From: an uncultured Paracoccaceae bacterium
GTDB taxonomy: Bacteria; Pseudomonadota; Alphaproteobacteria; Rhodobacterales; Rhodobacteraceae
Length of the DNA: 64,000 bases
Direction of reading: 5' to 3'
NCBI GenBank assembly: GCA_947492825.1
Contig: CANLNT010000001.1
Location: 620,001 to 684,000, forward strand
A model generated the notes under the pieces. The model did not search any database and had not been told where the DNA came from. It saw only the letters and a list, made by a program, of their open reading frames with translations. Positions within the stretch are counted from its first letter, which is position 1; each line of letters opens with the position of its first letter. The position numbers and the translations under genes are program-made. Shown here one piece after another: positions 19,032 to 27,072 of this stretch.

Positions 19032-19424
19032 GTGCTCAGCCTCTTCGCGTCACCCGTGGTGGCGGACGAGGGGGGGCTGGGCACATGGCTGCGGGACCGT
19101 TTGGCGCCGGATGTGCACGCAGACCCTGCGGCTTTGGCAGATTGGGACATGGTCAGGTCTGCCCATGATTTGGTGGCAGGTACCGCTGAGATTGAGTTCA
19201 ACCAAAAGCGCGGAACTGCGGGTGACACAAAGACGTTTCCGTTTCTGGCAGCTTGCCAGATGGCCATGGATCAGCGCCTTGTACATGGGGCAGGCACGCC
19301 CGCGCGCGGTGTTGTCACGGTGATTGCCGCGCGGGTGCGGGGCACGGCGCGGTTTTCCCGTGCGGTGGAATTCGCAATCATTGGCGAAAGCTGCCATTCC
19401 AACTTTGTGGGGTCAGACACATGA
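19032..19424 (+). CDS. Hypothetical exported protein
   Basis: About 130 residues, with a short hydrophobic start (LVLSLFASPVVADEGG) suggesting export. I recognise no family. The start is uncertain: GTG at 19032 gives a very short signal, while an ATG at 18915 would overlap pccB and read through three hairpins. The stop overlaps the next gene's first ATG (ATGA), so the two are coupled. Sharing of its compact pcc locus position with other small exported proteins suggests envelope function, but none can be assigned. Confidence 0.6.
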   Translation: MLSLFASPVVADEGGLGTWLRDRLAPDVHADPAALADWDMVRSAHDLVAGTAEIEFNQKRGTAGDTKTFPFLAACQMAMDQRLVHGAGTPARGVVTVIAARVRGTARFSRAVEFAIIGESCHSNFVGSDT

Positions 19425-19801
19425 TGCGCTGGATGGTTCTGCTGGCGCTTGCAAGCCCCGCCGCCGCCCAAGAGGTGGCCGTGCCCTCGGGTGTGCCCAT
19501 GACGCTTTATGATGTCCGGTTGGAACGCGAACCCGAAGAGGTGGCGCGCTTTCGCTTTGTCAGCGCGGCGATTGATCCAGCTGGGGCAGGGCGCACCTTT
19601 GGCGATCTGGTCGATGACCTGCAATTCATCTGCGAACAGGTGGTTGTGCCGTCGCTCGCGGCCAACGCCTGGACAGGCCGTTCGGTTGTGATCTCGGTCT
19701 CCAGCCGCGAAACCGAATTTGGGATCTATGACGACAGCGTCACCCAGTTCTTTCAACCTTATCAGATCACAGGCGACACATGCGCGTGGGAGGAGTTCTG
19801 A
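19421..19801 (+). CDS. Small periplasmic protein, DUF6497-like
   Basis: A 126-residue protein with a clear signal peptide (MMRWMVLLALASPAAAQEV). The mature part VAVPSGVPMTLYDVRLE... through FGIYDDSVTQFFQPY and the final CAWEEF resembles a DUF6497-type family of Rhodobacteraceae, from memory. Two cysteines in the mature part could form a disulfide. Either of two consecutive ATGs (19421 or 19424) can start it. It is coupled to the preceding gene. Confidence 0.7.
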   Translation: MMRWMVLLALASPAAAQEVAVPSGVPMTLYDVRLEREPEEVARFRFVSAAIDPAGAGRTFGDLVDDLQFICEQVVVPSLAANAWTGRSVVISVSSRETEFGIYDDSVTQFFQPYQITGDTCAWEEF

Positions 19802-19970
19802 TGATCCAGCCCGCCACCGCCACTGATGCAGCCAGACCACAGGCCGGCGCTTTGCACCTGACCCCATATGCAGGCGCTCCCATTGCCGCTATGCACGGGG
19901 CCAGAGGCAATTTCGCGCCGCAAAGATCGGAAAATCCGACGGGCCGCGCGACACAATCGGGCGGGTTACC

Positions 19971-20090
19971 ATGTCAAACGGCATCAAGGCGTTTGCGTTC
20001 GCAGGGCTTATGGCCCTTGTTGCGATCAGCGGATCACAAGGGCAGGCACGCGGCATCGCTGTGCAAGCGGATATCATCCTTACCGAATAA
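19971..20090 (+). CDS. 39-residue putative exported peptide
   Basis: A short frame, MSNGIKAFAFAGLMALVAIS then about 19 more residues ending in ILTE. It has the shape of a signal peptide (one Lys, a 14-residue hydrophobic core, then GQARG) with a mature peptide of about 15 residues. It sits in a gap between a DUF6497-like gene and a 114-residue gene. No clear ribosome site is seen; real but unproven. Confidence 0.4.
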   Translation: MSNGIKAFAFAGLMALVAISGSQGQARGIAVQADIILTE

Positions 20091-20111
20091 CCCCGCACGG
20101 GGGATCGGCTG

Positions 20112-20456
20112 ATGGAAAAGCATCGCGGATTCCCGGGGCGACTGCCCGGCACCGATTTTCAATTCACCATTCGGCGCGCGCACAAGGATGGGGCCACCCG
20201 TCTTGTGGCGCGCCAGCGATTCCCGGATCGCCGCCCGGCTGATAAACGCGCCGATGCGGGTTTCATGGCGGCTTTGTGGGAACATTTCGGCCCTGATCCT
20301 TTCCCACGCGGCAATTTGGACGCGGGCCGCCTGTCTTGGCTCTTTGAGCGTGAGGTGATTGCGGCAGAAGATCCTTTTGATCCAGAGAGTTACGATGCCC
20401 TGCTGCAGATCGATGAAAAGGTGGCACGGGTCACCTTTCCAGAGGTGTTTGCATGA
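20112..20456 (+). CDS. Hypothetical protein in the pcc locus
   Basis: A 114-residue soluble protein without signal peptide or membrane span. The N-terminal half is basic (RRAHKDGATRLVARQRFPDRR), the C-terminal half acidic (EDPFDPESYDALLQIDEKVA). I recognise no family. Its position between pccB and pccA, on the same strand, suggests cotranscription with that locus. Confidence 0.6.
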   Translation: MEKHRGFPGRLPGTDFQFTIRRAHKDGATRLVARQRFPDRRPADKRADAGFMAALWEHFGPDPFPRGNLDAGRLSWLFEREVIAAEDPFDPESYDALLQIDEKVARVTFPEVFA

Positions 20457-20642
20457 TTTTTGGGCTGAATATGCGCGGGAAAGTGCCGCAGGGCATGCAA
20501 TCTCGGCGGGAAATCGCGCAAATGCGACCCTGTGGAGGTGCGGACTATCTGAACGCGGCACCATCATGCAAACGTTGTCTTGCAGATGGGTGTTCCAGCA
20601 AGCGCGCGTCTGCACATTGTCAACACCGTTACCCTTCCCCTT

Positions 20643-20673
20643 GCCGGTTTGCTCTGTCCCAGAGCAGACCGGC
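20643..20673 (+). other. 14-bp hairpin in a 343-base gap
   Basis: The gap 20457-20799 has no convincing gene, only frames that overlap the real small lipoprotein. It contains GCCGGTTTGCTCTG-TCC-CAGAGCAGACCGGC, a 14-pair stem with a single G-U. It is followed by ATACCTCTTTTG, a weak T-rich end. It could terminate transcription from pccB or be part of a small RNA. Confidence 0.5.
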
Positions 20674-20799
20674 ATACCTCTTTTGGGGCTTGGCCGATTG
20701 CTCGGCGGCAAAACGCAAGGGGGGCATCTTTGGGGTTGAGTTGACCGCGCAATCCAGCGAATCTGCATATGTTAACAAAACCAACAAAGGCAGTATTCC

Positions 20800-20994
20800 A
20801 TGTTTAACCTTAAGTTCATCATCGCAGCCGCTGCGGCCCTTACGCTGTCAGCCTGTGCAGGCATCAACACCGATGGCGAGCGCGCCGTCGTCGGCGCAGG
20901 CGTCGGCTGTTTGGCCGGTGAGGCGATCAACGGTGATTGCACCACAGGCGCACTTGTCGGCGCAGTTGGTGGCGCATTGGCCAACGACCTCTAG
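20800..20994 (+). CDS. Small lipoprotein with glycine-zipper-like motif
   Basis: A 64-residue protein with a lipoprotein signal: MFNLKFIIAAAAALTLSACAG, lipobox LSAC. The mature part (GAGVGCLAGEAINGDCTTGALVGAVGGALAN) has glycine-spaced segments similar to YMGG-like/Rick-17kDa outer-membrane lipoproteins. Two further cysteines are present. Probably anchored in the outer membrane. Function unknown. Confidence 0.75.
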   Translation: MFNLKFIIAAAAALTLSACAGINTDGERAVVGAGVGCLAGEAINGDCTTGALVGAVGGALANDL

Positions 20995-21129
20995 GGTCGG
21001 CACACGACAGTTCCCGGATCAGGCGGCATGCCGTCGCCTGATCCACCCCCGCCGCACCAAGGGGGCTTGCGCAAGGCCCCACCTGCGGCGAGTATCAGCC
21101 CCATTGAAACACCATCAGGGGGCCATATC

Positions 21130-21312
21130 ATGCGCAACTTATTCAAAACACTTCCCGTTCTCGCCGTCCTTGGCCTTGCCGCCTGTGCAGGCCCGGTCGA
21201 GGCACCCGCACCAATGGCCGAACCTGCCATGGTTGACCCCATGGAAGCGGCAGCACCGGCTGTTCCCGTTGTCTGCGACGCCAACGGCAATTGCACCACG
21301 CCGGGTAGCTAA
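21130..21312 (+). CDS. Small putative lipoprotein
   Basis: A 60-residue protein. MRNLFKTLPVLAVLGLAACAG carries the lipobox LAAC; the mature part is rich in Pro, Ala and Met (VEAPAPMAEPAMVDPMEAAAP) and ends VCDANGNCTTPGS, possibly a small disulfide loop. The ATG at 21130 is chosen since the upstream frame is low-complexity. A terminator follows. Confidence 0.7.
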   Translation: MRNLFKTLPVLAVLGLAACAGPVEAPAPMAEPAMVDPMEAAAPAVPVVCDANGNCTTPGS

Positions 21313-21344
21313 ACTCTCACGCCTTCGGGCCACCGACATCACCA

Positions 21345-21381
21345 AAAGCCGCCGCCGGGGTCTGCCCCCGGTGGCGGTTTT
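21345..21381 (+). terminator. Intrinsic terminator before pccA
   Basis: CCGCCGCCGGGG-TCTG-CCCCCGGTGGCGG followed by TTTT, with AAAA on the 5' side. A classic rho-independent terminator after the small lipoprotein gene. pccA starts 20 bases later, so pccA needs read-through or a promoter overlapping this region. Confidence 0.8.
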
Positions 21382-21401
21382 GCGTTCAAAGGAGCCGTCC
21401 C

Positions 21402-23408
21402 ATGTTTAAGAAAATCCTGATCGCCAACCGGGGCGAGATTGCCTGCCGCGTGATCAAAACCGCGCGCCGCATGGGCATCCAGACGGTGGCCATCTATTCG
21501 GATGCTGACCGCAATGCGCTGCACGTCAAAATGGCGGACGAGGCGGTACATATCGGTCCGGCACCGGCCAACCAGTCCTATATCGTCATCGACAAGGTGA
21601 TGGACGCAATCCGCCAGACCGGCGCAGAGGCGGTGCATCCGGGCTATGGTTTCTTAAGCGAAAACAGCAAGTTCGCCGAAGCACTTGAGGCCGAAGGCGT
21701 TGCCTTTATCGGGCCGCCCAAAGGCGCGATCGAGGCGATGGGTGACAAGATTACCTCTAAGAAGATCGCGCAAGAGGCGAATGTTTCCACGGTGCCCGGC
21801 TATATGGGCCTGATCGAAGACGCCGATGAGGCGGTGAAAATCTCTAACGACATTGGTTACCCGGTGATGATCAAGGCCAGCGCGGGCGGCGGCGGCAAGG
21901 GGATGCGGATCGCCTGGACCGACCAGGAAGCGCGCGAAGGGTTCCAAAGCTCAAAGAACGAAGCGGCCAACAGCTTTGGTGATGACCGGATTTTCATCGA
22001 GAAATTCGTGACCCAACCCCGCCACATCGAAATTCAGGTGCTGTGTGACGGCCACGGAAACGCGGTTTACCTGCATGAACGGGAATGCAGCATCCAACGC
22101 CGCAACCAGAAAGTCATCGAAGAAGCCCCCAGCCCATTTCTGGACGAAACCACACGCAAGGCCATGGGCGAACAATCCGTCGCACTGGCACAGGCGGTGG
22201 GCTATACCAGTGCAGGCACCGTGGAATTTATCGTCGACGGGGACCGCAACTTCTATTTTCTGGAAATGAACACCCGCTTGCAGGTGGAACACCCGGTGAC
22301 CGAACTGATCACCGGCATCGACCTTGTGGAACAGATGATCCGCGTCGCCGCCGGTGAGCCTCTGCCGATGCAGCAGTCCGACCTCAAGATCAACGGTTGG
22401 GCGATGGAAAGCCGGCTTTACGCCGAAGATCCGTATCGCGGCTTTCTGCCTTCCATCGGGCGGCTGACCCGCTATCGCCCGCCTGCGGAAGAGGCGACCA
22501 AGACCCGTGCCGTGCGCAATGACACCGGCGTCTATGAGGGCGGTGAAATCAGCATGTACTATGACCCGATGATCGCCAAACTCTGCACGTGGGGGCCAGA
22601 CCGCGCCACCGCGATTGAAGAAATGCGGCTGGCGCTTGACGGGTTCGAGGTTGAAGGCATCGGGCATAACCTGCCGTTTCTGGCCGCAGTCTACGACCAT
22701 GAAAAATTCACCTCTGGCAATATGACCACTGCGTTTATCGAGGAAGAATACCCCGACGGGTTTGAAGGTGTGACATTGGAACGCGGCGTGCTGCAACGGA
22801 TCGCGGCGGCCACGGCGGCGATGCACCGCGTCGCTGAAATCCGGCGCACCCGCGTGTCGGGCCGGATGGACAATCACGAACGCAAAGTGGGCGCGGACTG
22901 GAATGTGGCTGTGCAGGGCGAAAGTTTTGATCTGACCATCGCTGCAGACCGCGACGGGGCCACGATTGCACTTGGCGATGACACCTACCGGGTCGAAAGC
23001 GATTGGACACCGGGCCAACCGCTCGCGCGTCTAATGGTCGATGGTACTCCGCTGGTGATGAAGGTCGGCAAAATCTCGGGCGGGTTCCGCGTGCGCTATC
23101 GCGGGGCCGACCTAAAGGTCCACGTGCGCACCCCGCATCAGGCAGAACTGGCGCGGATCATGCCCGAAAAACTGCCGCCCGATACCTCGAAGATGCTGCT
23201 GTGCCCGATGCCCGGCCTGATCGTCAAGATCGACGTGGCCGAGGGTGATGAGGTGCAGGAAGGGCAGGCGCTTTGCACGGTCGAGGCGATGAAGATGGAA
23301 AACATCCTGCGCGCCGAACGCAAAGGCGTGGTGGCCAAGATCAACGCCGCTGCCGGTGACAGCCTTGCCGTGGATGACGTGATCATGGAGTTCGATGCAT
23401 CCGCATGA
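21402..23408 (+). CDS. pccA: Propionyl-CoA carboxylase alpha (biotin) subunit
   Basis: A 668-residue protein. The biotin carboxylase domain (about 1-450) shows KILIANRGEIACRVIKTARR, the ATP-grasp loop KASAGGGGKGMRI, HIEIQVLCDGHGN and EMNTRLQVEHPVTE. A BT-type region (about 460-590) follows, then the biotin carrier with EAMKMEN near residue 630, where Lys is biotinylated. It partners PccB. It overlaps the next gene by four bases (ATGA). Confidence 0.95.
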   Translation: MFKKILIANRGEIACRVIKTARRMGIQTVAIYSDADRNALHVKMADEAVHIGPAPANQSYIVIDKVMDAIRQTGAEAVHPGYGFLSENSKFAEALEAEGVAFIGPPKGAIEAMGDKITSKKIAQEANVSTVPGYMGLIEDADEAVKISNDIGYPVMIKASAGGGGKGMRIAWTDQEAREGFQSSKNEAANSFGDDRIFIEKFVTQPRHIEIQVLCDGHGNAVYLHERECSIQRRNQKVIEEAPSPFLDETTRKAMGEQSVALAQAVGYTSAGTVEFIVDGDRNFYFLEMNTRLQVEHPVTELITGIDLVEQMIRVAAGEPLPMQQSDLKINGWAMESRLYAEDPYRGFLPSIGRLTRYRPPAEEATKTRAVRNDTGVYEGGEISMYYDPMIAKLCTWGPDRATAIEEMRLALDGFEVEGIGHNLPFLAAVYDHEKFTSGNMTTAFIEEEYPDGFEGVTLERGVLQRIAAATAAMHRVAEIRRTRVSGRMDNHERKVGADWNVAVQGESFDLTIAADRDGATIALGDDTYRVESDWTPGQPLARLMVDGTPLVMKVGKISGGFRVRYRGADLKVHVRTPHQAELARIMPEKLPPDTSKMLLCPMPGLIVKIDVAEGDEVQEGQALCTVEAMKMENILRAERKGVVAKINAAAGDSLAVDDVIMEFDASA

Positions 23409-23788
23409 CCCTAACCCGGCAAATCATCGTGACTGTTGTGGCGCTTCTGGCGGCTGTGGTCGTGGCAGGGGCCGCGATGGTGGTCATGCTTGATGGTGCG
23501 CCAATCTCTGTCGAAGGCGGCGTGCCCTATGCCGCCGTCACCGTGCCGATGATCGGAGTTGTGGTGTTCTGGTTGGTGGCGCGTGCGCTGGGCGCGCTGC
23601 TGGAACCCATCCGCACCTTCATTTTTGGGGCCTTGGTGGTCTACGGCACACTGTATTTCGTGGGGCGTATCATCACTTTCACCGCCATGACAGACGGCCT
23701 CGTGCTTGCGCTGGCGCTTTTGGTAATCATCGGGTGTGCATTCGGCTCTGTGCGCGGTGCGGCACGGGCGACGGGGTTACGCGAATGA
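23405..23788 (+). CDS. Small integral membrane protein
   Basis: A 127-residue protein with about four hydrophobic segments and few charged residues. No recognised family. It starts in the pccA stop (ATGA), so it is likely translated with pccA. It ends seven bases from the convergent DUF4174 gene. Confidence 0.6.
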   Translation: MTLTRQIIVTVVALLAAVVVAGAAMVVMLDGAPISVEGGVPYAAVTVPMIGVVVFWLVARALGALLEPIRTFIFGALVVYGTLYFVGRIITFTAMTDGLVLALALLVIIGCAFGSVRGAARATGLRE

Positions 23789-23795
23789 TCTCGCG

Positions 23796-24254
23796 TTATC
23801 CGCCCGCCCGCCGATCTTCGATCTCTTGCTGGCGCAGAGGCATCTTGTCGATCGACCGCGACAATTCCCGCACGTCCCAGGGGCGGGGCTTGCGCAGCTT
23901 GACCTGCCCATCCTTGCCGACCAGCGCCAACATGAATGCACGTGGGCGCAAGGCGGTACGGATCGCTGAGCGGGCATCTGGGTCGGTGTCGGTGATCACA
24001 ATCACGTCGCGCAGCGCCAGATCCTCCAGCCGCGCGTTGATCAATTCCATTTGCTGGCGGAACTGCGGGTCAAGCGGGCTGTCGCCAAAGACAACCAAAG
24101 GCCGCGCAATCCACTTGAATTGTTCCAGCGTGATGTCGCCAGCTTCGAATATGACAGCATGGTCCCCTTGCCAGGTGGCAAGGACATCGGGTGCCTCGTC
24201 TGCGCTGGCAGACAGCGGCAAGAGCATCAGCAATGCGGCAAGTTTTGACTTCAT
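23796..24254 (-). CDS. DUF4174-type exported protein
   Basis: A 152-residue protein with a signal peptide (MKSKLAALLMLLPLSASA). The mature part resembles DUF4174, a thioredoxin-like fold: RPLVVFGDSPLDPQFRQQ, DVIVITDTDPDARSAIR and FMLALVGKDGQVKLRKPRPW, ending with SRSIDKMPLRQQE. No CxxC is present. Probably periplasmic; function unknown. It diverges from the mutase gene with a 99-base gap. Confidence 0.75.
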   Translation of the reverse strand: MKSKLAALLMLLPLSASADEAPDVLATWQGDHAVIFEAGDITLEQFKWIARPLVVFGDSPLDPQFRQQMELINARLEDLALRDVIVITDTDPDARSAIRTALRPRAFMLALVGKDGQVKLRKPRPWDVRELSRSIDKMPLRQQEIEDRRAGG

Positions 24255-24353
24255 AGACAAAGATATAGGCCCGTTTGCACGAAAAGCTAAGGGGTGTCGC
24301 AACGGCGGCGCACAGATTTTCGTGATGCGTGCCAACACAACCGAGGTGACACC

Positions 24354-26477
24354 ATGACCGACGATTGGAAAAAGCTGGCAGAGGCCGAATTGCGGGGCAA
24401 GCCGCTGGACGCGCTGGACTGGGACACGCTGGAAGGCATCACCGTCAAGCCGCTTTATACGGCGGACGACACCGCCGATCTGCCACACATGGGCGGCATC
24501 CCGGGTGCAGCACCTTACACCCGCGGGGTCAAGGCCACGATGTACGCAGGCCGCCCCTGGACGATCCGTCAATACGCGGGCTTTTCCACGGCAGAGGAAT
24601 CCAACGCCTTTTACCGCCGCAACCTTGCTGCCGGTCAGCAAGGTGTCTCTGTCGCCTTCGATCTGGCGACGCACCGGGGCTATGACAGTGACCATCCAAG
24701 GGTCGAGGGCGACGTAGGCAAGGCCGGTGTCGCCATCGACAGCGTCGAAGACATGAAAATCCTCTTTGACGGCATCCCGCTTGATAAGGTCTCGGTCTCG
24801 ATGACAATGAACGGTGCTGTCATACCAATCCTCGCCTCTTTCATTGTGGCAGGCGAAGAGCAGGGCCATGATGCCGCTCTGCTGGCAGGCACCATCCAGA
24901 ATGACATTCTTAAGGAATTCATGGTCCGGAACACGTATGTCTATCCGCCCGAACCTTCGATGCGGATCGTCTCGGACATCATCGGCTATACCTCTGAAAA
25001 CATGCCGAAATTCAACTCCATCTCGATCTCGGGCTACCACATGCAAGAGGCGGGCGCGAACCTCGTGCAGGAATTGGCCTATACGCTGGCCGATGGCCGC
25101 GAATACGTCCGCGCGGCCCTTGCCGCCGGGCTCGACGTCGACAAATTCGCCCCACGCCTGTCATTCTTCTTCGCCATCGGCATGAACTTCTTTATGGAGG
25201 CTGCCAAACTGCGCGCCGCCCGCCTGCTGTGGTCGCGGATCATGGCAGAGTTTAATCCCCAGAACCCCAAATCCTCGATGCTGCGCACCCATTGCCAGAC
25301 CTCTGGCGTCAGCTTGCAGGAACAGGATCCTTACAACAACGTCATCCGCACCGCGTACGAGGCGATGTCGGCGGTGCTCGGCGGCACGCAGTCCCTGCAC
25401 ACCAACGCGCTCGATGAGGCTATCGCGCTGCCCACCGACTTTTCCGCCCGCATCGCGCGGAATACGCAGCTGGTCCTGCAAGAGGAAACCGGCGTCACCA
25501 ACGTCGTCGACCCGCTCGCTGGCAGCTACTACGTCGAAAAACTGACCCATGATCTGGCCGAAGAGGCGTGGAAACTGATCACAGAGGTTGAAGAGATGGG
25601 CGGCATGACCAAGGCCGTGGCCTCTGGCATGCCGAAACTGAAGATCGAGGAATCCGCCGCCCGCCGTCAGGCGATGATTGACCGCGGGGACGAGGTGATC
25701 GTTGGCGTCAACAAGTACCGCAAGGACAAGGAAGACCCCATCGACATCCTGGATGTGGACAACATGGCCGTGCGCGACAGCCAAATCGCACGGCTCAACC
25801 AGATCAAAGCCGACCGCGACACAGCGGCCTGTGACGCGGCCCTCACCGCACTCGAAGAGGCTGCAAAAGGCGACGGTAACTTGCTTGCCGCCGCCGTCTA
25901 CGCCGCCCGCGCCCGCGCAACCGTAGGAGAGATCAGCATGGCAATGGAAAAGGTGTTCGGCCGTCACCGGGCCGAGGTCAAGACACTCGCCGGTGTCTAC
26001 GGTGCGGCCTACGAAGGCGACGCAGGTTTTGCCGCGATCCAGAAATCGGTCGAGGATTTCGCAACAGAAGAAGGCCGCCGCCCGCGCATGCTGGTGGTCA
26101 AGATGGGTCAGGACGGTCACGACCGTGGTGCCAAAGTCATCGCCACGGCCTTTGCCGACATTGGCTTTGACGTGGATGTGGGTCCGCTCTTTCAAACACC
26201 CGAAGAGGCGGCACAGGACGCTATCGACAACGATGTGCATGTGATCGGCATCAGCTCTCAGGCGGCAGGGCACAAAACGCTCGCCCCGCAACTGGTCGCC
26301 GCACTTGAGGCTGCAGGCGCGGGCGACATTCTGGTGATCTGTGGCGGCGTGATCCCGCAGCAGGACTATCAGTTCCTTTATGATGCGGGCGTCAAAGCCA
26401 TCTTTGGCCCCGGCACAAACATTCCCCGCGCGGCAGAGGATATCCTGACCCTGATCCGCGCCGCGCGCGCCACCTGA
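24354..26477 (+). CDS. scpA: Methylmalonyl-CoA mutase
   Basis: A 707-residue adenosylcobalamin enzyme converting methylmalonyl-CoA to succinyl-CoA, completing propionyl-CoA assimilation begun by PccAB. The TIM-barrel catalytic domain shows [19 protein letters not shown] and [16 protein letters not shown]. The C-terminal B12 domain has the DxHxxG motif in [12 protein letters not shown] and the later [10 protein letters not shown]. The ATG at 24354 begins MTDDWKK. No cobalamin riboswitch is visible in the 99-base upstream gap. Confidence 0.96.
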   Translation: MTDDWKKLAEAELRGKPLDALDWDTLEGITVKPLYTADDTADLPHMGGIPGAAPYTRGVKATMYAGRPWTIRQYAGFSTAEESNAFYRRNLAAGQQGVSVAFDLATHRGYDSDHPRVEGDVGKAGVAIDSVEDMKILFDGIPLDKVSVSMTMNGAVIPILASFIVAGEEQGHDAALLAGTIQNDILKEFMVRNTYVYPPEPSMRIVSDIIGYTSENMPKFNSISISGYHMQEAGANLVQELAYTLADGREYVRAALAAGLDVDKFAPRLSFFFAIGMNFFMEAAKLRAARLLWSRIMAEFNPQNPKSSMLRTHCQTSGVSLQEQDPYNNVIRTAYEAMSAVLGGTQSLHTNALDEAIALPTDFSARIARNTQLVLQEETGVTNVVDPLAGSYYVEKLTHDLAEEAWKLITEVEEMGGMTKAVASGMPKLKIEESAARRQAMIDRGDEVIVGVNKYRKDKEDPIDILDVDNMAVRDSQIARLNQIKADRDTAACDAALTALEEAAKGDGNLLAAAVYAARARATVGEISMAMEKVFGRHRAEVKTLAGVYGAAYEGDAGFAAIQKSVEDFATEEGRRPRMLVVKMGQDGHDRGAKVIATAFADIGFDVDVGPLFQTPEEAAQDAIDNDVHVIGISSQAAGHKTLAPQLVAALEAAGAGDILVICGGVIPQQDYQFLYDAGVKAIFGPGTNIPRAAEDILTLIRAARAT

Positions 26478-26542
26478 CCAAACCACTTGGCCCATGGCCC
26501 CCAGCCGTGCGAGCATGCCTCGCATCGCAATGGGGGCCCGGC

Positions 26543-26911
26543 ATGGCAGGACAGATCAACGGCATCGGCGGGTTCTTCTTTCGCGCCAAAGACGCGGCCC
26601 GTTTGGCAGACTGGTACAAGACCCACTTTGGCATCCCGCTAGGGATGGACGGGGGCAGCGACCCCGAATGGCACACGGCCGCCGGTCCTTGCGTCTTTGC
26701 ACCCTATGACAAACCCACGCGCGATATGCCGTCAGATCGCCCCTTCCTGCTGAACTTTCGCGTCGACGATCTCGACGCCATTCTGGCCCGCCTCGCCAAG
26801 GCCGGAATCGTTGCCAGCAACCACCATGAGATCGACGATGTCGGGCGCTTTGCATGGGTTTACGACCCCGAAGGCAACCCGATCGAGCTGTGGGAGAAGG
26901 TTGCGGACTAA
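26543..26911 (+). CDS. VOC-family (glyoxalase/bleomycin-resistance fold) protein
   Basis: A 122-residue protein starting MAGQINGIGGFFFRAKD. It has two beta-alpha-beta modules of the vicinal oxygen chelate fold, with FRVDDLDAILARLAKAGI and the end WVYDPEGNPIELWEKV. It follows the mutase, but is too short and lacks typical features to call methylmalonyl-CoA epimerase. Substrate unknown. The start is the ATG at 26543. Confidence 0.8.
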   Translation: MAGQINGIGGFFFRAKDAARLADWYKTHFGIPLGMDGGSDPEWHTAAGPCVFAPYDKPTRDMPSDRPFLLNFRVDDLDAILARLAKAGIVASNHHEIDDVGRFAWVYDPEGNPIELWEKVAD

Positions 26912-27072
26912 GGACGTGCCGCCCAGTGGCTTATGGCTGTGAAGCCCGCATAATCAACCAAAATCAAAGCGTTAGGTCGGTTTTGGATGGTTAACGTATT
27001 GAATCCGACACCCCGGCAACGCCCGTTTTCTTCCTTAGATTGGTTGCAGATCAATTTGGAAGGAACGGAACA

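Noticed and set aside
20453-21409. 318-codon frame between the 114-residue gene and pccA
   Set aside because: Low-complexity Arg/Ser/Pro-rich translation that overlaps two clear lipoprotein genes and a terminator.
24255-24353. Possible cobalamin riboswitch before the B12-dependent mutase
   Set aside because: The gap is only 99 bases and shows no B12-box-like sequence.
25161-26525. 454-codon frame antisense to the mutase gene
   Set aside because: No domain content; mutase motifs on the plus strand are complete.
26543-26911. VOC gene as methylmalonyl-CoA epimerase
   Set aside because: Position is suggestive, but the short sequence resembles general glyoxalase-fold proteins and not the epimerase.
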